Assembly: GCF_000377565.1 (NCBI RefSeq)
Contig: NZ_KB898356.1
Location: forward strand, 1 to 64,000
Direction of reading: 5' to 3'
DNA length: 64,000 nt
Source of the DNA: Rhizobium sp. 2MFCol3.1
Lineage (GTDB): Bacteria; Pseudomonadota; Alphaproteobacteria; Rhizobiales; Rhizobiaceae
The notes below the pieces were generated by a model that was not told the origin of the DNA, did not search any database, and saw nothing but the letters and a program-made list of their open reading frames with translations. A program made the translations under genes and the position numbers. Below, piece by piece: positions 16,694 to 26,133 of the stretch. The first letter of the stretch is position 1. Every line of letters starts with the position of its first letter.

Positions 16694-17593
16694 TTACTCC
16701 TGAACGATCCCGACACAGAAATCGATGAACGCCCTGACCTTCGCTGGTACATGCTGGCGGGAAGGGTAGAAGGCGTAGAGCGGAAATGTCTCGTCGGGCC
16801 AATCAGGAAACAAGTCGATCAGCTGGCCGCTTTCCAGATAGTCCTGCATCCCAAGCGAAAACACCTGCGCGATGCCGATCCCGGCAAGGCAGGTGGCGAG
16901 CGTCGTGCCGGCGTCGTTGACGAGAATGCGTCCGCGCGTCTCGATCGGCACGACCTCGGCGCCACGCCGCAATTCCCACTCGAAGGGGCGGCCCGTCAGC
17001 GAATCCCGGAACTGGATGCAGGTGTGGTCGGCAAGATCGCCGGGCGCTGTCGGCCGTCCGTGTTTGGTGAGATAGGCAGGCGCCGCGATGGTGATCACCC
17101 GCGTGCGCATCAACAGCCGCGAAATCAGCGAGGTCTGCGCGGGATCGCCGAAGCGCACCGCCACGTCCATGCCGTCGGCCACCAGATCGCCGATCTCGTT
17201 GCGGGTTGTGATCTCGATCTGCAGCTCGGGATAGAGATCGAGAAACGCGCCGAGCCTGGGTCCCAGAACCAGCCGCGAGAAATACGGATCCACATTCACC
17301 CTGAGCCGCCCGCGCACCGACTGCGCGACGCCCGAGGCCGCCATCGCTGCCTCCTCGATACCGCTCAGCAGCGGTGCTACCTGCTCGTAGAAGCGGGCGC
17401 CGTCGTCGGTCAGGCGCATGGTGCGGGTGGTGCGGTCGAGCAGGCGCAGGCCGATACGGCCTTCCAGCCGGGCGATGGCGCGGCTGACGCCTGATGGCGA
17501 CAGACCCATCGCATCCGCCGCCCGCGCGAAGCTGCCGCTTTCGATCACCGCCGCCAGCACGCTCACCCCGTTCAGCAATCGTCCGTCGAACAT
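16694..17593 (-). CDS. LysR-type transcriptional regulator
   Basis: The protein has 299 residues with an N-terminal helix-turn-helix (SGSFARAADAMGLSPSGVSRAIARLEGRIG, about 18-47) and a C-terminal effector domain of the CrgA-like subgroup (PEEL..E.T.R.E.GDLVADGMDVAVRFG). It is divergent from the NmrA-like gene with a 112-base intergenic region. That arrangement is the usual one for a LysR protein and its target, so it probably controls that oxidoreductase. Confidence 0.88.
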   Translation of the reverse strand: MFDGRLLNGVSVLAAVIESGSFARAADAMGLSPSGVSRAIARLEGRIGLRLLDRTTRTMRLTDDGARFYEQVAPLLSGIEEAAMAASGVAQSVRGRLRVNVDPYFSRLVLGPRLGAFLDLYPELQIEITTRNEIGDLVADGMDVAVRFGDPAQTSLISRLLMRTRVITIAAPAYLTKHGRPTAPGDLADHTCIQFRDSLTGRPFEWELRRGAEVVPIETRGRILVNDAGTTLATCLAGIGIAQVFSLGMQDYLESGQLIDLFPDWPDETFPLYAFYPSRQHVPAKVRAFIDFCVGIVQE

Positions 17594-17705
17594 CGATCCA
17601 TCCGTGATTTTGAGTCACCAATACCATGACATATGCGCACTTCAATCAAAGATCGGAAAGGATCATTTTGCGGGCGAACGGAAAACTGAACCAAAGGAGT
17701 TTCCA

Positions 17706-18560
17706 ATGTTCGCCATCACAGGAGTAACCGGACAGGTCGGCGGCATCGTCGCCGCGCAGCTGCTGCAGACCGGCTTGCCGGTTCGTGCCATCCTTCGCAA
17801 CGCCGAGAAAGGCAGGGCCTGGCGCGAGAAAGGCGCCGAATTGGCGCTGGCCGAAATGACCGATGCCGATGCGCTGACCGCCGCCTTCGCCGGCGCCGAG
17901 GGCGTCTTCCTGCTGATCCCGCCGACCTTCGACCCGACACCCGGCTACCCGGAAGTGCGCGCCGTCATTGCCGCCTTGAAGACGGCGCTGTTGAGGGCGC
18001 GGCCCGAGAGGGTCGTCTGCCTCTCCACCATCGGCGCGCAGGCCGAGGAGCCAAATCTGCTCAGCCAGCTGGGCCTCGTCGAGCAGGAGCTCTCGACCCT
18101 GCCGCTACCGATCACCTTCCTCCGCGCCGCCTGGTTCATGGAGAACGCCGCCTGGGATTTGGCGGCCGCGCGCGAGGCTGGCGTCATCGCAAGTTTTCTC
18201 CAACCGCTCGACCAGGCCTACCCGATGGTTTCGGTGGCCGATGTCGGCGAAAGGGCAGCTTCACTGTTGCGGGAGAGTTGGACCGGCAAGCGCATCGTCG
18301 AGCTGCAGGGACCGGAGAAGGTAACACCCGCCGACATTGCCGCCACCTTCTCCAAGGTTCTCGGCAAGCCGGTCAGCGCGGAAATCGTCGCGCGCGACGG
18401 CTGGGAAGAGCTGTTCAAGGGGCAAGGGATGCGCAACCCGATCCCGCGCATCCGCATGATCGATGGTTTCAACGAGGGCTGGATCCGCTTCGAAGGCCAG
18501 CCCGAGAGAGGGTCGACAACGCTGGAGACAGCCATCCGGCGGCTGGTCGAAGTCGCCTGA
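17706..18560 (+). CDS. NmrA-like NAD(P)-binding oxidoreductase
   Basis: The product has 284 residues starting MFAITGVTGQVGGIVAAQLL, an atypical short-chain dehydrogenase with the GxTGxVG dinucleotide loop and the binding-pocket stretch RNAEKGRAW. No Tyr-x3-Lys catalytic pair is obvious, as is normal for NmrA/quinone-oxidoreductase-like members that sense NADP(H) or reduce quinones and enones. AAAGGAG lies seven bases before the ATG. It is transcribed away from the LysR gene and ends at a bidirectional terminator. Confidence 0.85.
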   Translation: MFAITGVTGQVGGIVAAQLLQTGLPVRAILRNAEKGRAWREKGAELALAEMTDADALTAAFAGAEGVFLLIPPTFDPTPGYPEVRAVIAALKTALLRARPERVVCLSTIGAQAEEPNLLSQLGLVEQELSTLPLPITFLRAAWFMENAAWDLAAAREAGVIASFLQPLDQAYPMVSVADVGERAASLLRESWTGKRIVELQGPEKVTPADIAATFSKVLGKPVSAEIVARDGWEELFKGQGMRNPIPRIRMIDGFNEGWIRFEGQPERGSTTLETAIRRLVEVA

Positions 18561-18567
18561 TACAAAA

Positions 18568-18600
18568 GAAAGGCCGCGGACGAAACATCCGCGGCCTTTC
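18568..18600. terminator. Bidirectional intrinsic terminator
   Basis: AAAGGCCGCGGA and TCCGCGGCCTTT form a 12-bp stem around a 7-base loop, with A and T runs on either side. It serves the convergent NmrA-like gene and the SDR gene. Confidence 0.85.
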
Positions 18601-18622
18601 CATATCAATTAGACACTCGATG

Positions 18623-19372
18623 TCAGAGATTGCTCATCCCGCCATCGATGACGAGTTCGCTGCCGACGATGTAGGCGGCCTCGTCGGAGGCGAGGAAGAT
18701 CACGGTCTTGGCGACCTCGGCGGCGTCGCCGAAGCGGCCGACCGGGATCTGCGACTGGATATGATCGGCCATCGCCTTCGAATCCGCTTCCGATGCGCCG
18801 AGCTTGCTGTAGAGCGGCGTGGCGATCGGGCCGGGGCTGACGGCGTTGACGCGGATGCCGCGGCCGATCAGTTCGCCCGACAGCGTCTTGGCAAGCGTCA
18901 GGAGCGCGCCCTTGGTCAGCGAGTAGACGCTGGAGTTCGGCATGCCGATATGCGCGTTGATCGAGGTGTTGAGCACGATCGCTTCCTGCTTGGAGAAGAT
19001 CGGCAACAGCGCCTGGATCAGGAAGAACGGACCCTTGACGTTGATCGCGATCGACTTGTCGAAGGCGGCCTCGCTCCACTGCTCCACGGGGCCGAATTCG
19101 GCCACGCCGGCATTCACGAAGAGGATGTCGAGATGGCCGAAGGCGTTCTTGATCGCTTCGGCGACGACCTGCTGCCCGGCGACATTGCCGGCATCGGCCT
19201 GGATGACGATCGCCTTGTCGCCGAGCTCGGCGCGGGCGGCCGCGACGCTGTTGGCGCTGCTGCCGGTGATGGCGACGCGGGCGCCCTCGGCGATGAACTG
19301 GCGGGCGGTTTCAAGGCCGATGCCGCTGGTGCCGCCGGTAATGAGGGCAGTCTTGTTCTGAAGGCGTGACAT
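18623..19372 (-). CDS. Short-chain dehydrogenase/reductase (SDR)
   Basis: This 249-residue classical SDR has the cofactor loop TGGTSGIG (about 12-19), NAG at about 86-88, a catalytic Ser in LNTSINAHIG and the Tyr-x3-Lys pair in SVYSLTKGAL, and the end VIDGGMSNL. It is an NAD(P)-dependent oxidoreductase with unknown substrate. The ATG at 19372 has AAGGA upstream; the open frame continues upstream but without family residues. It is followed by a second SDR gene on the same strand 130 bases upstream in transcription order. Confidence 0.88.
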   Translation of the reverse strand: MSRLQNKTALITGGTSGIGLETARQFIAEGARVAITGSSANSVAAARAELGDKAIVIQADAGNVAGQQVVAEAIKNAFGHLDILFVNAGVAEFGPVEQWSEAAFDKSIAINVKGPFFLIQALLPIFSKQEAIVLNTSINAHIGMPNSSVYSLTKGALLTLAKTLSGELIGRGIRVNAVSPGPIATPLYSKLGASEADSKAMADHIQSQIPVGRFGDAAEVAKTVIFLASDEAAYIVGSELVIDGGMSNL

Positions 19373-19501
19373 GGATTGATATCCTTGTGGGGTGGGCTGC
19401 TTGCCCATGATGTGTTGTTGGGGGGCGGTCGGCAGAATGCCTTGCTGTTGGGTCGCGATCACCCCCTCCGAAAGGCGAAGGTGATCGACGAGCTATGCGT
19501 A

Positions 19502-20266
19502 TCAGGTGCGGGTGATCGAGGCGCCGCCATCGACCAGCGAGGCCGTACCGGTCACGAAGCTCGAGTCGTCCGAGGCGAGGTAGAGCACCGAGCGGGCCAG
19601 TTCGTCAGGCGTTGCCACGCGCTTCAGCGCGTGCAGGTTGGTGACGAAGCTCTGCTTGTCCGGCGTGTCGTTCATCTCGCGATACATGTCGGTATCGACG
19701 GCACCTGGGAGCACCGAGTTCACGCGCACATTCTTCGGGCCGTATTCGGCGGCGAGCGCCTGCGTCAAGCCGATCAGGCCGGCCTTGCTGGCGGCATAGG
19801 CGGCTACTCCAGGGAAGGCGAAGCTGTAGCCGACGAAGGTCGAGGTGAAGATCACCGAGCCGCCGCCATTCTTCTCCATCTGGCCGATCTGGTGCTTGGC
19901 GGCAAGGAAGGAGGCCGTCAGGTTGATCGTCACCGCTTCGGTGAATCCGGCTTCCGATACGCCCGTGCTCGGGCCTGCCTCGCCGAGAATACCGGCATTG
20001 TTGAAGGCGATATGGAGCTTGCCGTAGCGTTCAACAGCGGTGGCGACCAGCGCCTTGTGATAATCTTCCGAGCGCACGTCACCGGCAACGGCGACAGCGT
20101 CTCCACCCACGGCCTTGATCTCCTCGACCAGGCTGTCGAGCTCGGCCTGGCGGCGGGCGCCGACCACGACCTTGGCGCCTTCGGCGGCGAAAAGCTTGGC
20201 CGTTGCGCGGCCGATGCCGGCGCTGGCACCAGTGATGATGGCGACTTTTCCATTCAAGCGGTTCAT
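19502..20266 (-). CDS. Short-chain dehydrogenase/reductase (SDR)
   Basis: This 254-residue classical SDR has TGASAGIG at about 12-19, NNAG at about 88-91, Ser in FTSTFVG, the Tyr-x3-Lys pair in AAYAASKAGL, and PG in VLPGAVDTDM. The sequence resembles SDRs that work on glucose-type or 3-oxoacyl substrates but no substrate can be named. It is divergent from the LysR gene at 20391, which is its probable regulator, and precedes the other SDR on the same strand; both may be one unit. Confidence 0.9.
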   Translation of the reverse strand: MNRLNGKVAIITGASAGIGRATAKLFAAEGAKVVVGARRQAELDSLVEEIKAVGGDAVAVAGDVRSEDYHKALVATAVERYGKLHIAFNNAGILGEAGPSTGVSEAGFTEAVTINLTASFLAAKHQIGQMEKNGGGSVIFTSTFVGYSFAFPGVAAYAASKAGLIGLTQALAAEYGPKNVRVNSVLPGAVDTDMYREMNDTPDKQSFVTNLHALKRVATPDELARSVLYLASDDSSFVTGTASLVDGGASITRT

Positions 20267-20390
20267 TCTTCCATCTCCTTTTTGGGTTGGGGTGGCGTTT
20301 GCCGCCCCGTTCGATGAGTGGAAGATGGCATTTTCCTTTTGTTCGGATTAGTCTCCAAATAGCGGAACTCGAATTCGGAAATACCGAACG

Positions 20391-21296
20391 ATGATCAAGA
20401 TTGAGGGAATAACGGCATTCGTGTCGGTGGTGGAATCCGGCTCGGTCAGCGAGGCGGCCCGACGCCTTCGCCTGTCGAAATCGGTAGTCAGCGAAAGGCT
20501 GGCCGAACTGGAGCGCTCGCTGGGCGGCATGCTGCTTCACCGCACCACCCGCAAGCTGACGCTCACCGAGGATGGCACCGCCTTCCTCGATCGCGCCGCG
20601 CGCATCGTCCGCGAGATCGAGGACGCCACCGCCGAGATGGCCGAGCGGCGCGGTACGCTCTCCGGGCCGCTCAGGATAGCCGCCCCCGTCACCTTCGGCC
20701 GCATGCATCTCGGCCCGGCGCTCTATCCGTTTCTAGCCAAGCACCCCGAGATCCAGCTGGTGCTCGATATCGATGATCGCCGCGTCGATGTCTCCTCGGA
20801 AGGCTATGACGCCATCGTGCGCAACGGACCGATCGTCGATTCCCGCCTTGTCGTCTGGAAGCTCAGCCGCAGCCGTCGTCTCTTGGTCGCGTCCCCCGAT
20901 TATCTGGAGCGACATGGCACGCCGAAGACACTGAACGATCTCGATGGCCACAAGGGCATTTTCTACACCAATCGCGGCGTCTCCGACTGGCGCTTCCAGA
21001 CGCCCGATGGCGCCATCGTGGTGCGCGCCAGCCAGGTGCTCGGAATGAACAATGGCGACATGATCCGCGATGCGGCGGTCGCCGGTCTCGGCATCGCGCT
21101 GCTCCCCGCCTTCATCGCCGGTCCGGCGGTGAGCGAGGGGCGGCTCGCCGAAATCGACGTCGGCTACAAGCCGGAAGCCGAGTACATCTACATGGCTCAT
21201 CCCGAAGGCCGCAATCCCTCCGCCAAGCTGCGCGCCGTCGCCGATCACCTGCGCAAGACTTTCGGCGATCCGCCCTATTGGGACCCATCAGGCTGA
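20391..21296 (+). CDS. LysR-type transcriptional regulator
   Basis: The protein has 301 residues with the helix-turn-helix ESGSVSEAARRLRLSKSVVSERLAELERSLG (about 16-46) and an effector domain of the CrgA-like branch (GYDAIVRNG, LGIALLPAFIAG). It is divergent from the SDR at 20266-19502 with a 124-base intergenic region and is most likely its regulator. Its stop abuts the stop of the next, convergent LysR gene exactly (21296/21297), leaving no room for a terminator between them. Confidence 0.9.
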   Translation: MIKIEGITAFVSVVESGSVSEAARRLRLSKSVVSERLAELERSLGGMLLHRTTRKLTLTEDGTAFLDRAARIVREIEDATAEMAERRGTLSGPLRIAAPVTFGRMHLGPALYPFLAKHPEIQLVLDIDDRRVDVSSEGYDAIVRNGPIVDSRLVVWKLSRSRRLLVASPDYLERHGTPKTLNDLDGHKGIFYTNRGVSDWRFQTPDGAIVVRASQVLGMNNGDMIRDAAVAGLGIALLPAFIAGPAVSEGRLAEIDVGYKPEAEYIYMAHPEGRNPSAKLRAVADHLRKTFGDPPYWDPSG

Positions 21297-22169
21297 TCAG
21301 ATCAGGCTCATCAGATTGCCGACGACACGCGACCGCCGTGCCTTCAGCATCGCCAGCCCAAGCCGCGCCACCAAAGGCGGCCCCTCGATCGGCCGGTAGG
21401 CGACCCCGTCGAGTTTAAGATGCTCGAGCGAACCGGGCACGATCGACACGCCGAGATCGGCGGCGACCAGATTGATGACGGAAGGGATCTGCGGCGCCTC
21501 CTGCGTCACGACGAGCTCGAAGCCCGCATCCCGGCAGCCGCGCACGATATCGTCATAGAGGCTGAGGCCGACGGTGCGCGGAAAGAGAATAAAGGGCTCG
21601 CCCGAAAGTGCGGCGAGCGGCACGGTCTTCAGCTTCGCCAGCGGATGGTGCGCCGGCAAGGCGATCAGCATCGGCTCGTCCGCCAGCCGCTTCAGGTACA
21701 CGTCTCTTGGGTCCTCCAGCCCGGGGCGGATGAAGGCGGCGTCGATCTCCTGCCGCATCAGCTTTTCCATCAGCCAGTTGCTGTTCATCTCGGTGAGCGA
21801 CAGGCTCACATCCGGCCATTGCCCGCGAAACCGGCGGATCGTGCCGCTGACGGCGGTGTTGAAGGCCGACGACGCGGTGAAGCCGAGCGCCAGCCGCCCG
21901 GTCTCGCCTCGCGTCGCCCGCTGGGCGGCCAGCTTCGCCTTCTCGGCGGAGGCAATGGCGGCCCGCGCCTCCGGCAGAAATGCCGATCCCGCCTCGGTCA
22001 GCTCCGCCCCATGCGGCACGCGGTGAAACAGCGCCGCGCCGATCTCGTTTTCCAGATCGCGGATCTGCTGGCTGAGCGGCGGCTGGCCGATGCCGAGCTT
22101 GGCGGCGGCGCGGGTGAAATTCTGCTCCTCGGCCACCGCAAGGAAATAGCGGATATGGCGCAGCTCCAT
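21297..22169 (-). CDS. LysR-type transcriptional regulator
   Basis: The 290-residue protein begins MELRHIRYFLAVAEEQNFTRAAAKLGIGQPPLSQQI, the CbbR/CatR-like N-terminus common to regulators of aromatic or efflux genes. The effector domain (LALGFTASSAFN..V) follows. The ATG at 22169 is chosen because the family begins MELRHLRYF; the longer frame needs a TTG. It is divergent from the MFS gene with a 95-base intergenic region and is the likely regulator of it. Confidence 0.9.
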   Translation of the reverse strand: MELRHIRYFLAVAEEQNFTRAAAKLGIGQPPLSQQIRDLENEIGAALFHRVPHGAELTEAGSAFLPEARAAIASAEKAKLAAQRATRGETGRLALGFTASSAFNTAVSGTIRRFRGQWPDVSLSLTEMNSNWLMEKLMRQEIDAAFIRPGLEDPRDVYLKRLADEPMLIALPAHHPLAKLKTVPLAALSGEPFILFPRTVGLSLYDDIVRGCRDAGFELVVTQEAPQIPSVINLVAADLGVSIVPGSLEHLKLDGVAYRPIEGPPLVARLGLAMLKARRSRVVGNLMSLI

Positions 22170-22264
22170 CGGTATCTCCAAAACCTATCAAGAAAGCCAG
22201 TTTCATATATTGGACAAATGATGACCCGTTGGCTAGATCAAAGGGCGTGAAAGGTTGGTCCTCA

Positions 22265-23563
22265 ATGCCACGCGCCGCAGACAAGCAGTCCGTCCCCTCG
22301 GAAATTCCCTCCCGTCCTCATCTGACCGTCATCGAGAATGCCGCCTCCCAACAGCGGGGAAGCGAAGCGCAGGAAAAGCAGTTCCTGCTGCGCGGCACCC
22401 CGGCCTACAGGCGCGCCAGCATCGCGCTGTTTCTCTCGGGCTTCGCCACCTTCTCGCTGCTCTATTGCGTCCAGCCGCTGATGCCGATCTTCGCCAGCGA
22501 CTTCGGCATCAGCCCGGCTGCAAGCTCGCTTTCTCTGTCGCTGTGCACGGGCCTGCTCGCCTTCGCCATCTTCTGCGCCGCCGCCGTCTCCGAAAGCTTC
22601 CGCCGCCGCAGCCTGATGTTCGCCTCGCTGCTGGGTGCTGCCCTCTGCACGATCGCCTGCGCGCTGGTCCCGAGCTGGCACGCGCTGCTGGTCATCCGCG
22701 CCCTTGAAGGCCTGCTCCTCGGCGGCGTGCCGGCCGTCGCCATGGCCTATCTCTCGGAAGAGATCGATCCGCGCGGCCTCGGCGCATCCATGGGCCTCTA
22801 CATCGCCGGCAACGCCTTCGGCGGCATGGCCGGCCGCGTCGTCACCGGCACGCTGGCCGAGTTTTTCTCCTGGCGCATCGCGCTCGGCACGCTGGGCGCC
22901 ATCGGCCTTGCGGCGGCCATCGGCTTCTTCCTGCTCCTGCCCGCCTCGCGCAATTTCACCCCACGCAAGGGCTTCAACGCCCGCTTCCATTTGGGTGCCT
23001 GGGCCGGCCATATCAGGAGCCCGGCGCTGCCCTTCCTGTTCGCCATCGGCTTCCTCGCCATGGGCACATTCGTCACGCTCTATAATTACATCGGCTTCCG
23101 CCTCGTCCAGGCGCCCTACAATCTGAACCAGACCGAACTCGGCCTGATCTTCACGGTCTACATCTTCGGCATCGCCGCCTCGTGGATCGCCGGCCTGCTC
23201 GGAGACCGCTTCGGCCACTTCGTCGTGCTGCCTTCTGGCATCGCGCTATCGGCGATCGGCGTGGCGCTGACGCTCTCGGCTTCGCTGCCGCTGATCATCC
23301 TGGGCATCGTGCTCCTGACCTCGGGCTTCTTCGTTGCCCACTCGGTGGCAAGCGCGCTGGTCGGGCGACTGGCCAAGGGCACCAAGGGCCACGCCTCGTC
23401 GCTCTATCTCCTGTCCTATTACATCGGCTCCAGCGTCGCCGGCTCCGTCGGCGGATACTTCTGGGGCGCCGATGGCTGGAACGCGGTGGTGATCTTCACC
23501 CTGACGCTGCTGGCGATCGGCATGGTCGCGGCACTTGCCGCAGCAAGACTGTCGCGTCGATAG
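22265..23563 (+). CDS. MFS transporter, YnfM-like
   Basis: The product has 432 residues, with a polar N-terminus of about 45 residues then twelve membrane segments. YRRASIALFLSGFATFSLLYCVQPLMPIFASDFGISPA and the loop with SRRRSLMFAS are typical of the YnfM/inner-membrane drug-efflux branch of the major facilitator superfamily. The ATG at 22265 is preferred over an upstream TTG. It is paired with a divergent LysR gene. The substrate is unknown; family members export arabinose-like sugars or drugs. Confidence 0.88.
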   Translation: MPRAADKQSVPSEIPSRPHLTVIENAASQQRGSEAQEKQFLLRGTPAYRRASIALFLSGFATFSLLYCVQPLMPIFASDFGISPAASSLSLSLCTGLLAFAIFCAAAVSESFRRRSLMFASLLGAALCTIACALVPSWHALLVIRALEGLLLGGVPAVAMAYLSEEIDPRGLGASMGLYIAGNAFGGMAGRVVTGTLAEFFSWRIALGTLGAIGLAAAIGFFLLLPASRNFTPRKGFNARFHLGAWAGHIRSPALPFLFAIGFLAMGTFVTLYNYIGFRLVQAPYNLNQTELGLIFTVYIFGIAASWIAGLLGDRFGHFVVLPSGIALSAIGVALTLSASLPLIILGIVLLTSGFFVAHSVASALVGRLAKGTKGHASSLYLLSYYIGSSVAGSVGGYFWGADGWNAVVIFTLTLLAIGMVAALAAARLSRR

Positions 23564-23572
23564 CAAACATAG

Positions 23573-23600
23573 AAAAAGCCCGCGGCAAGGCGGGCTTTCT
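23573..23600. terminator. Bidirectional intrinsic terminator
   Basis: AAAGCCCGC and GCGGGCTTT form a 9-bp stem around GGCAAG. It lies between the convergent MFS gene and ubiB. Confidence 0.85.
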
Positions 23601-23626
23601 CATTATTGGCAGGCTCGTGCAAGCGG

Positions 23627-25201
23627 TCAGCTAACCACCCAGGCGATATAAACAAGCGTCAGCGCGATCAGCCACAGCGCCCAGCGGCCGGAGCGGCTGT
23701 GGCGGGCTTCCGACTTGCCGATCGCGTCTGCCGTCTCGGCGTCGAAGCGCAGGCCGTTCTCGCTCATCCGTAGCAGCTCGTGGTGGAACTTCTCGGTCTT
23801 GGCGGCGATCTCGGGTGCGGCCTCGGCGAGCTTCACGGCAGCCTTCAGCCCGTCCTTGATATCGGTCGCGATCCGCTTCGGTCCGAGATTGTTGCGGATC
23901 CATTCGCCGACCACAGGCTCCGAGGCCTTCCACATGTTGAAGCGCGGGTTGAGGATGCGCGCCACGCCCTCGACCACCACCATGGTCTTCTGCAGCATCA
24001 CCAGCTCGGGGCGTGCCGCCATGTCGAACAGCTCGGTCACCTCGAACAGAAGCGTCAGCAGCTTGCCCATCGAGATCGTCTCGGCCGGCTGCCCGTGGAT
24101 CGGTTCGCCGATCGCCCGGATCGCCTGCGCGAAGCTCTCGACATTGTGGTGGCCGGGCACGTACCCCGCCTCGAAATGCACCTCGGCGACGCGGATGTAG
24201 TCGCGGGTGATGAAGCCGTAGAGGATCTCGGCGAGGAAGCGGCGTTCCTTCTTTCCGAGACGCCCGACGATGCCCATGTCGACGGCGACGATCATGCCCT
24301 GGGGATCGACGAAGAGATTGCCCGGATGCATGTCGGCATGGAAGAAGCCGTCGCGCAGCGTATGACGCAGGAACGACTGGATCAGCGTATCGGCCAGCGC
24401 ATTGAGATCGTGGCCGGCGGCCTTCAGGCCCTCGACGTCGGACATCTTGACGCCGTCGATCCACTCCATGGTGATGACGTCGCGTCCTGTGCGTTCCCAG
24501 TCGACGGTCGGAACGCGGAAGCCCGGATCATCTTGCGTGTTCTCGGCGATCTCCGAAAGGGCAGCCGCCTCGAGCCGAAGGTCCATTTCGACCTTGGTCG
24601 TCTGCTCCAGCGTCTTCGTCACCTCAACCGGCTTCAGGCGCCGGCTGGAGGGCATGAAGCGCTCCTGCAGGTGGGCGACGAGATACATCGCCTCGAGATC
24701 GTGGGTGAAGCGCTGGCGTACGCCGGGGCGCACCACCTTGACGGCAACCTTCTTGCGTCCCTGCGGTGTCATTACCTCGGCCGGATGCACCTGCGCGATC
24801 GAGGCTGCGGCGATCGGCTCGCCGAAGCTGACGTAAAGCTCATCCACCGGCCGGCCGAGCGAGCCCTCGATATTGGCCTTGGCGGCGGCCTCGGGGAAGA
24901 AGGCCATCCGGTCCTGCAGCTGCGACAGGTCGTCGGCGAACTCGACGCCGACTACGTCGGGCCGCGTCGCCAGGAACTGGCCGATCTTCACATAGGAAGG
25001 CCCCAACCGCTCGACGGCCTTGGAGAGCCGGTCGCTGCGCTTCTGGGTCTTGGCGCGCTTGCGCGCGAACATGCCGACGAAGGATTTGGCAGCCGCGACC
25101 GATGGCGGAAGCTCGTCGGAAGGCAGCGCCGAGACGACGCCCTCGCGCACGAGAATCCAACCAACCCGCCAGAGCTGGAAATATGCCGAAACAGTGCTCA
25201 T
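23627..25201 (-). CDS. ubiB: Ubiquinone biosynthesis atypical kinase/ATPase UbiB
   Basis: This 524-residue ADCK/ABC1-family protein is required for ubiquinone synthesis, membrane-bound through C-terminal helices (WALWLIALTLVYIAWVV). It carries the KxGQ motif in SYVKIGQFLATRPD (about 68-81), the Ala-rich loop region and the catalytic HADMHPGN with the following DMG. The protein is thought to extract or chaperone lipid precursors rather than hydroxylate them. It lies directly after ubiE (6-base gap), an operon conserved in alphaproteobacteria. Confidence 0.95.
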   Translation of the reverse strand: MSTVSAYFQLWRVGWILVREGVVSALPSDELPPSVAAAKSFVGMFARKRAKTQKRSDRLSKAVERLGPSYVKIGQFLATRPDVVGVEFADDLSQLQDRMAFFPEAAAKANIEGSLGRPVDELYVSFGEPIAAASIAQVHPAEVMTPQGRKKVAVKVVRPGVRQRFTHDLEAMYLVAHLQERFMPSSRRLKPVEVTKTLEQTTKVEMDLRLEAAALSEIAENTQDDPGFRVPTVDWERTGRDVITMEWIDGVKMSDVEGLKAAGHDLNALADTLIQSFLRHTLRDGFFHADMHPGNLFVDPQGMIVAVDMGIVGRLGKKERRFLAEILYGFITRDYIRVAEVHFEAGYVPGHHNVESFAQAIRAIGEPIHGQPAETISMGKLLTLLFEVTELFDMAARPELVMLQKTMVVVEGVARILNPRFNMWKASEPVVGEWIRNNLGPKRIATDIKDGLKAAVKLAEAAPEIAAKTEKFHHELLRMSENGLRFDAETADAIGKSEARHSRSGRWALWLIALTLVYIAWVVS

Positions 25202-25207
25202 TCCGGC

Positions 25208-25984
25208 TTAAAGCTTCCAGCCGGAGTGAAGGGCGGCGATACCGCCGGTATAGTTGGTGTAGCTGACGCGCGAGAAGCCGGCATTGCGGATCATCGCGGC
25301 GAAGTTCTCCTGGTTCGGGAACTTGCGGATGGATTCGACCAGATACTGGTAGGGCTCGGCATCGCCGGTGATCGCCTTGCCGAACTTCGGAATGGCGTTG
25401 AACGACCAGCTCTCATAGACGCGGTCGAGCAGCGGCATGTCGACTTCGGAGAATTCGAGCACCAGCAGGCGGCCGCCGCGCTTCAGCACGCGGAAGGCTT
25501 CGCTGAGCGCCACATCGATACGCGGCACGTTGCGGATGCCGAAGGCGATCGTATAGGCGTCGAAGCTATTGGCCTCGAAGGGCAGTTCCTCGGCATTTGC
25601 CTCGACGAAGGTCAGGTTGTCGGAGAGCTTCTTCTTGGCGGCGCGCTCGGCGCCGACTGCGAGCATCGATCCGTTGATGTCGAGCACGGTGGAGTGCGCC
25701 ATCCGGTTCGAGGCTTCGATGATGCGGAATGCGATATCGCCGGTGCCGCCGGCCACGTCGAGCGTCTTGTAGCCGGGCTCCTTGCGCGGGTTCAGCGCCG
25801 CGATCATCGCATCCTTCCAGACGCGGTGCATGCCGACCGACATGACGTCGTTCATGATGTCGTAGCGCTTGGCGACCTTATGGAAGACTTCGTTGACGAG
25901 GCCCTGCTTTTCGCCGCCCGAAACTTCGCGGAAGCCGTATGATGTTTCCATGCCGCCGTCGGCGGAGGTGCGGCTGTCTGACAT
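25208..25984 (-). CDS. ubiE: Ubiquinone/menaquinone C-methyltransferase
   Basis: The product is 258 residues from [11 protein letters not shown], the usual rhizobial length. It is a class I SAM-dependent methyltransferase adding the C-methyl group to the benzoquinol ring in ubiquinone synthesis. Signature 1 is [18 protein letters not shown], the SAM loop [13 protein letters not shown], and signature 2 [16 protein letters not shown]. An in-frame ATG 12 bases upstream (25996) is less likely. It is the first gene of ubiE-ubiB, divergent from fpg. Confidence 0.96.
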   Translation of the reverse strand: MSDSRTSADGGMETSYGFREVSGGEKQGLVNEVFHKVAKRYDIMNDVMSVGMHRVWKDAMIAALNPRKEPGYKTLDVAGGTGDIAFRIIEASNRMAHSTVLDINGSMLAVGAERAAKKKLSDNLTFVEANAEELPFEANSFDAYTIAFGIRNVPRIDVALSEAFRVLKRGGRLLVLEFSEVDMPLLDRVYESWSFNAIPKFGKAITGDAEPYQYLVESIRKFPNQENFAAMIRNAGFSRVSYTNYTGGIAALHSGWKL

Positions 25985-26133
25985 CGAATACTCCAATCTC
26001 TTAAATCAACGCGGCGACCATAGCGAAATCAGGCAGGCGACGCTATCTGTGGGCAACGGTCCGGTCCGCGACACCATGGCGCTATAGCGCACATCGCGGG
26101 TGGTTGAAACATGTTCGATATAGATGGGTTAAG

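Noticed and set aside
23780..25942. A 720-codon open frame opposite ubiB and ubiE
   Set aside because: It spans two well-supported genes on the other strand and has no domain-like pattern.
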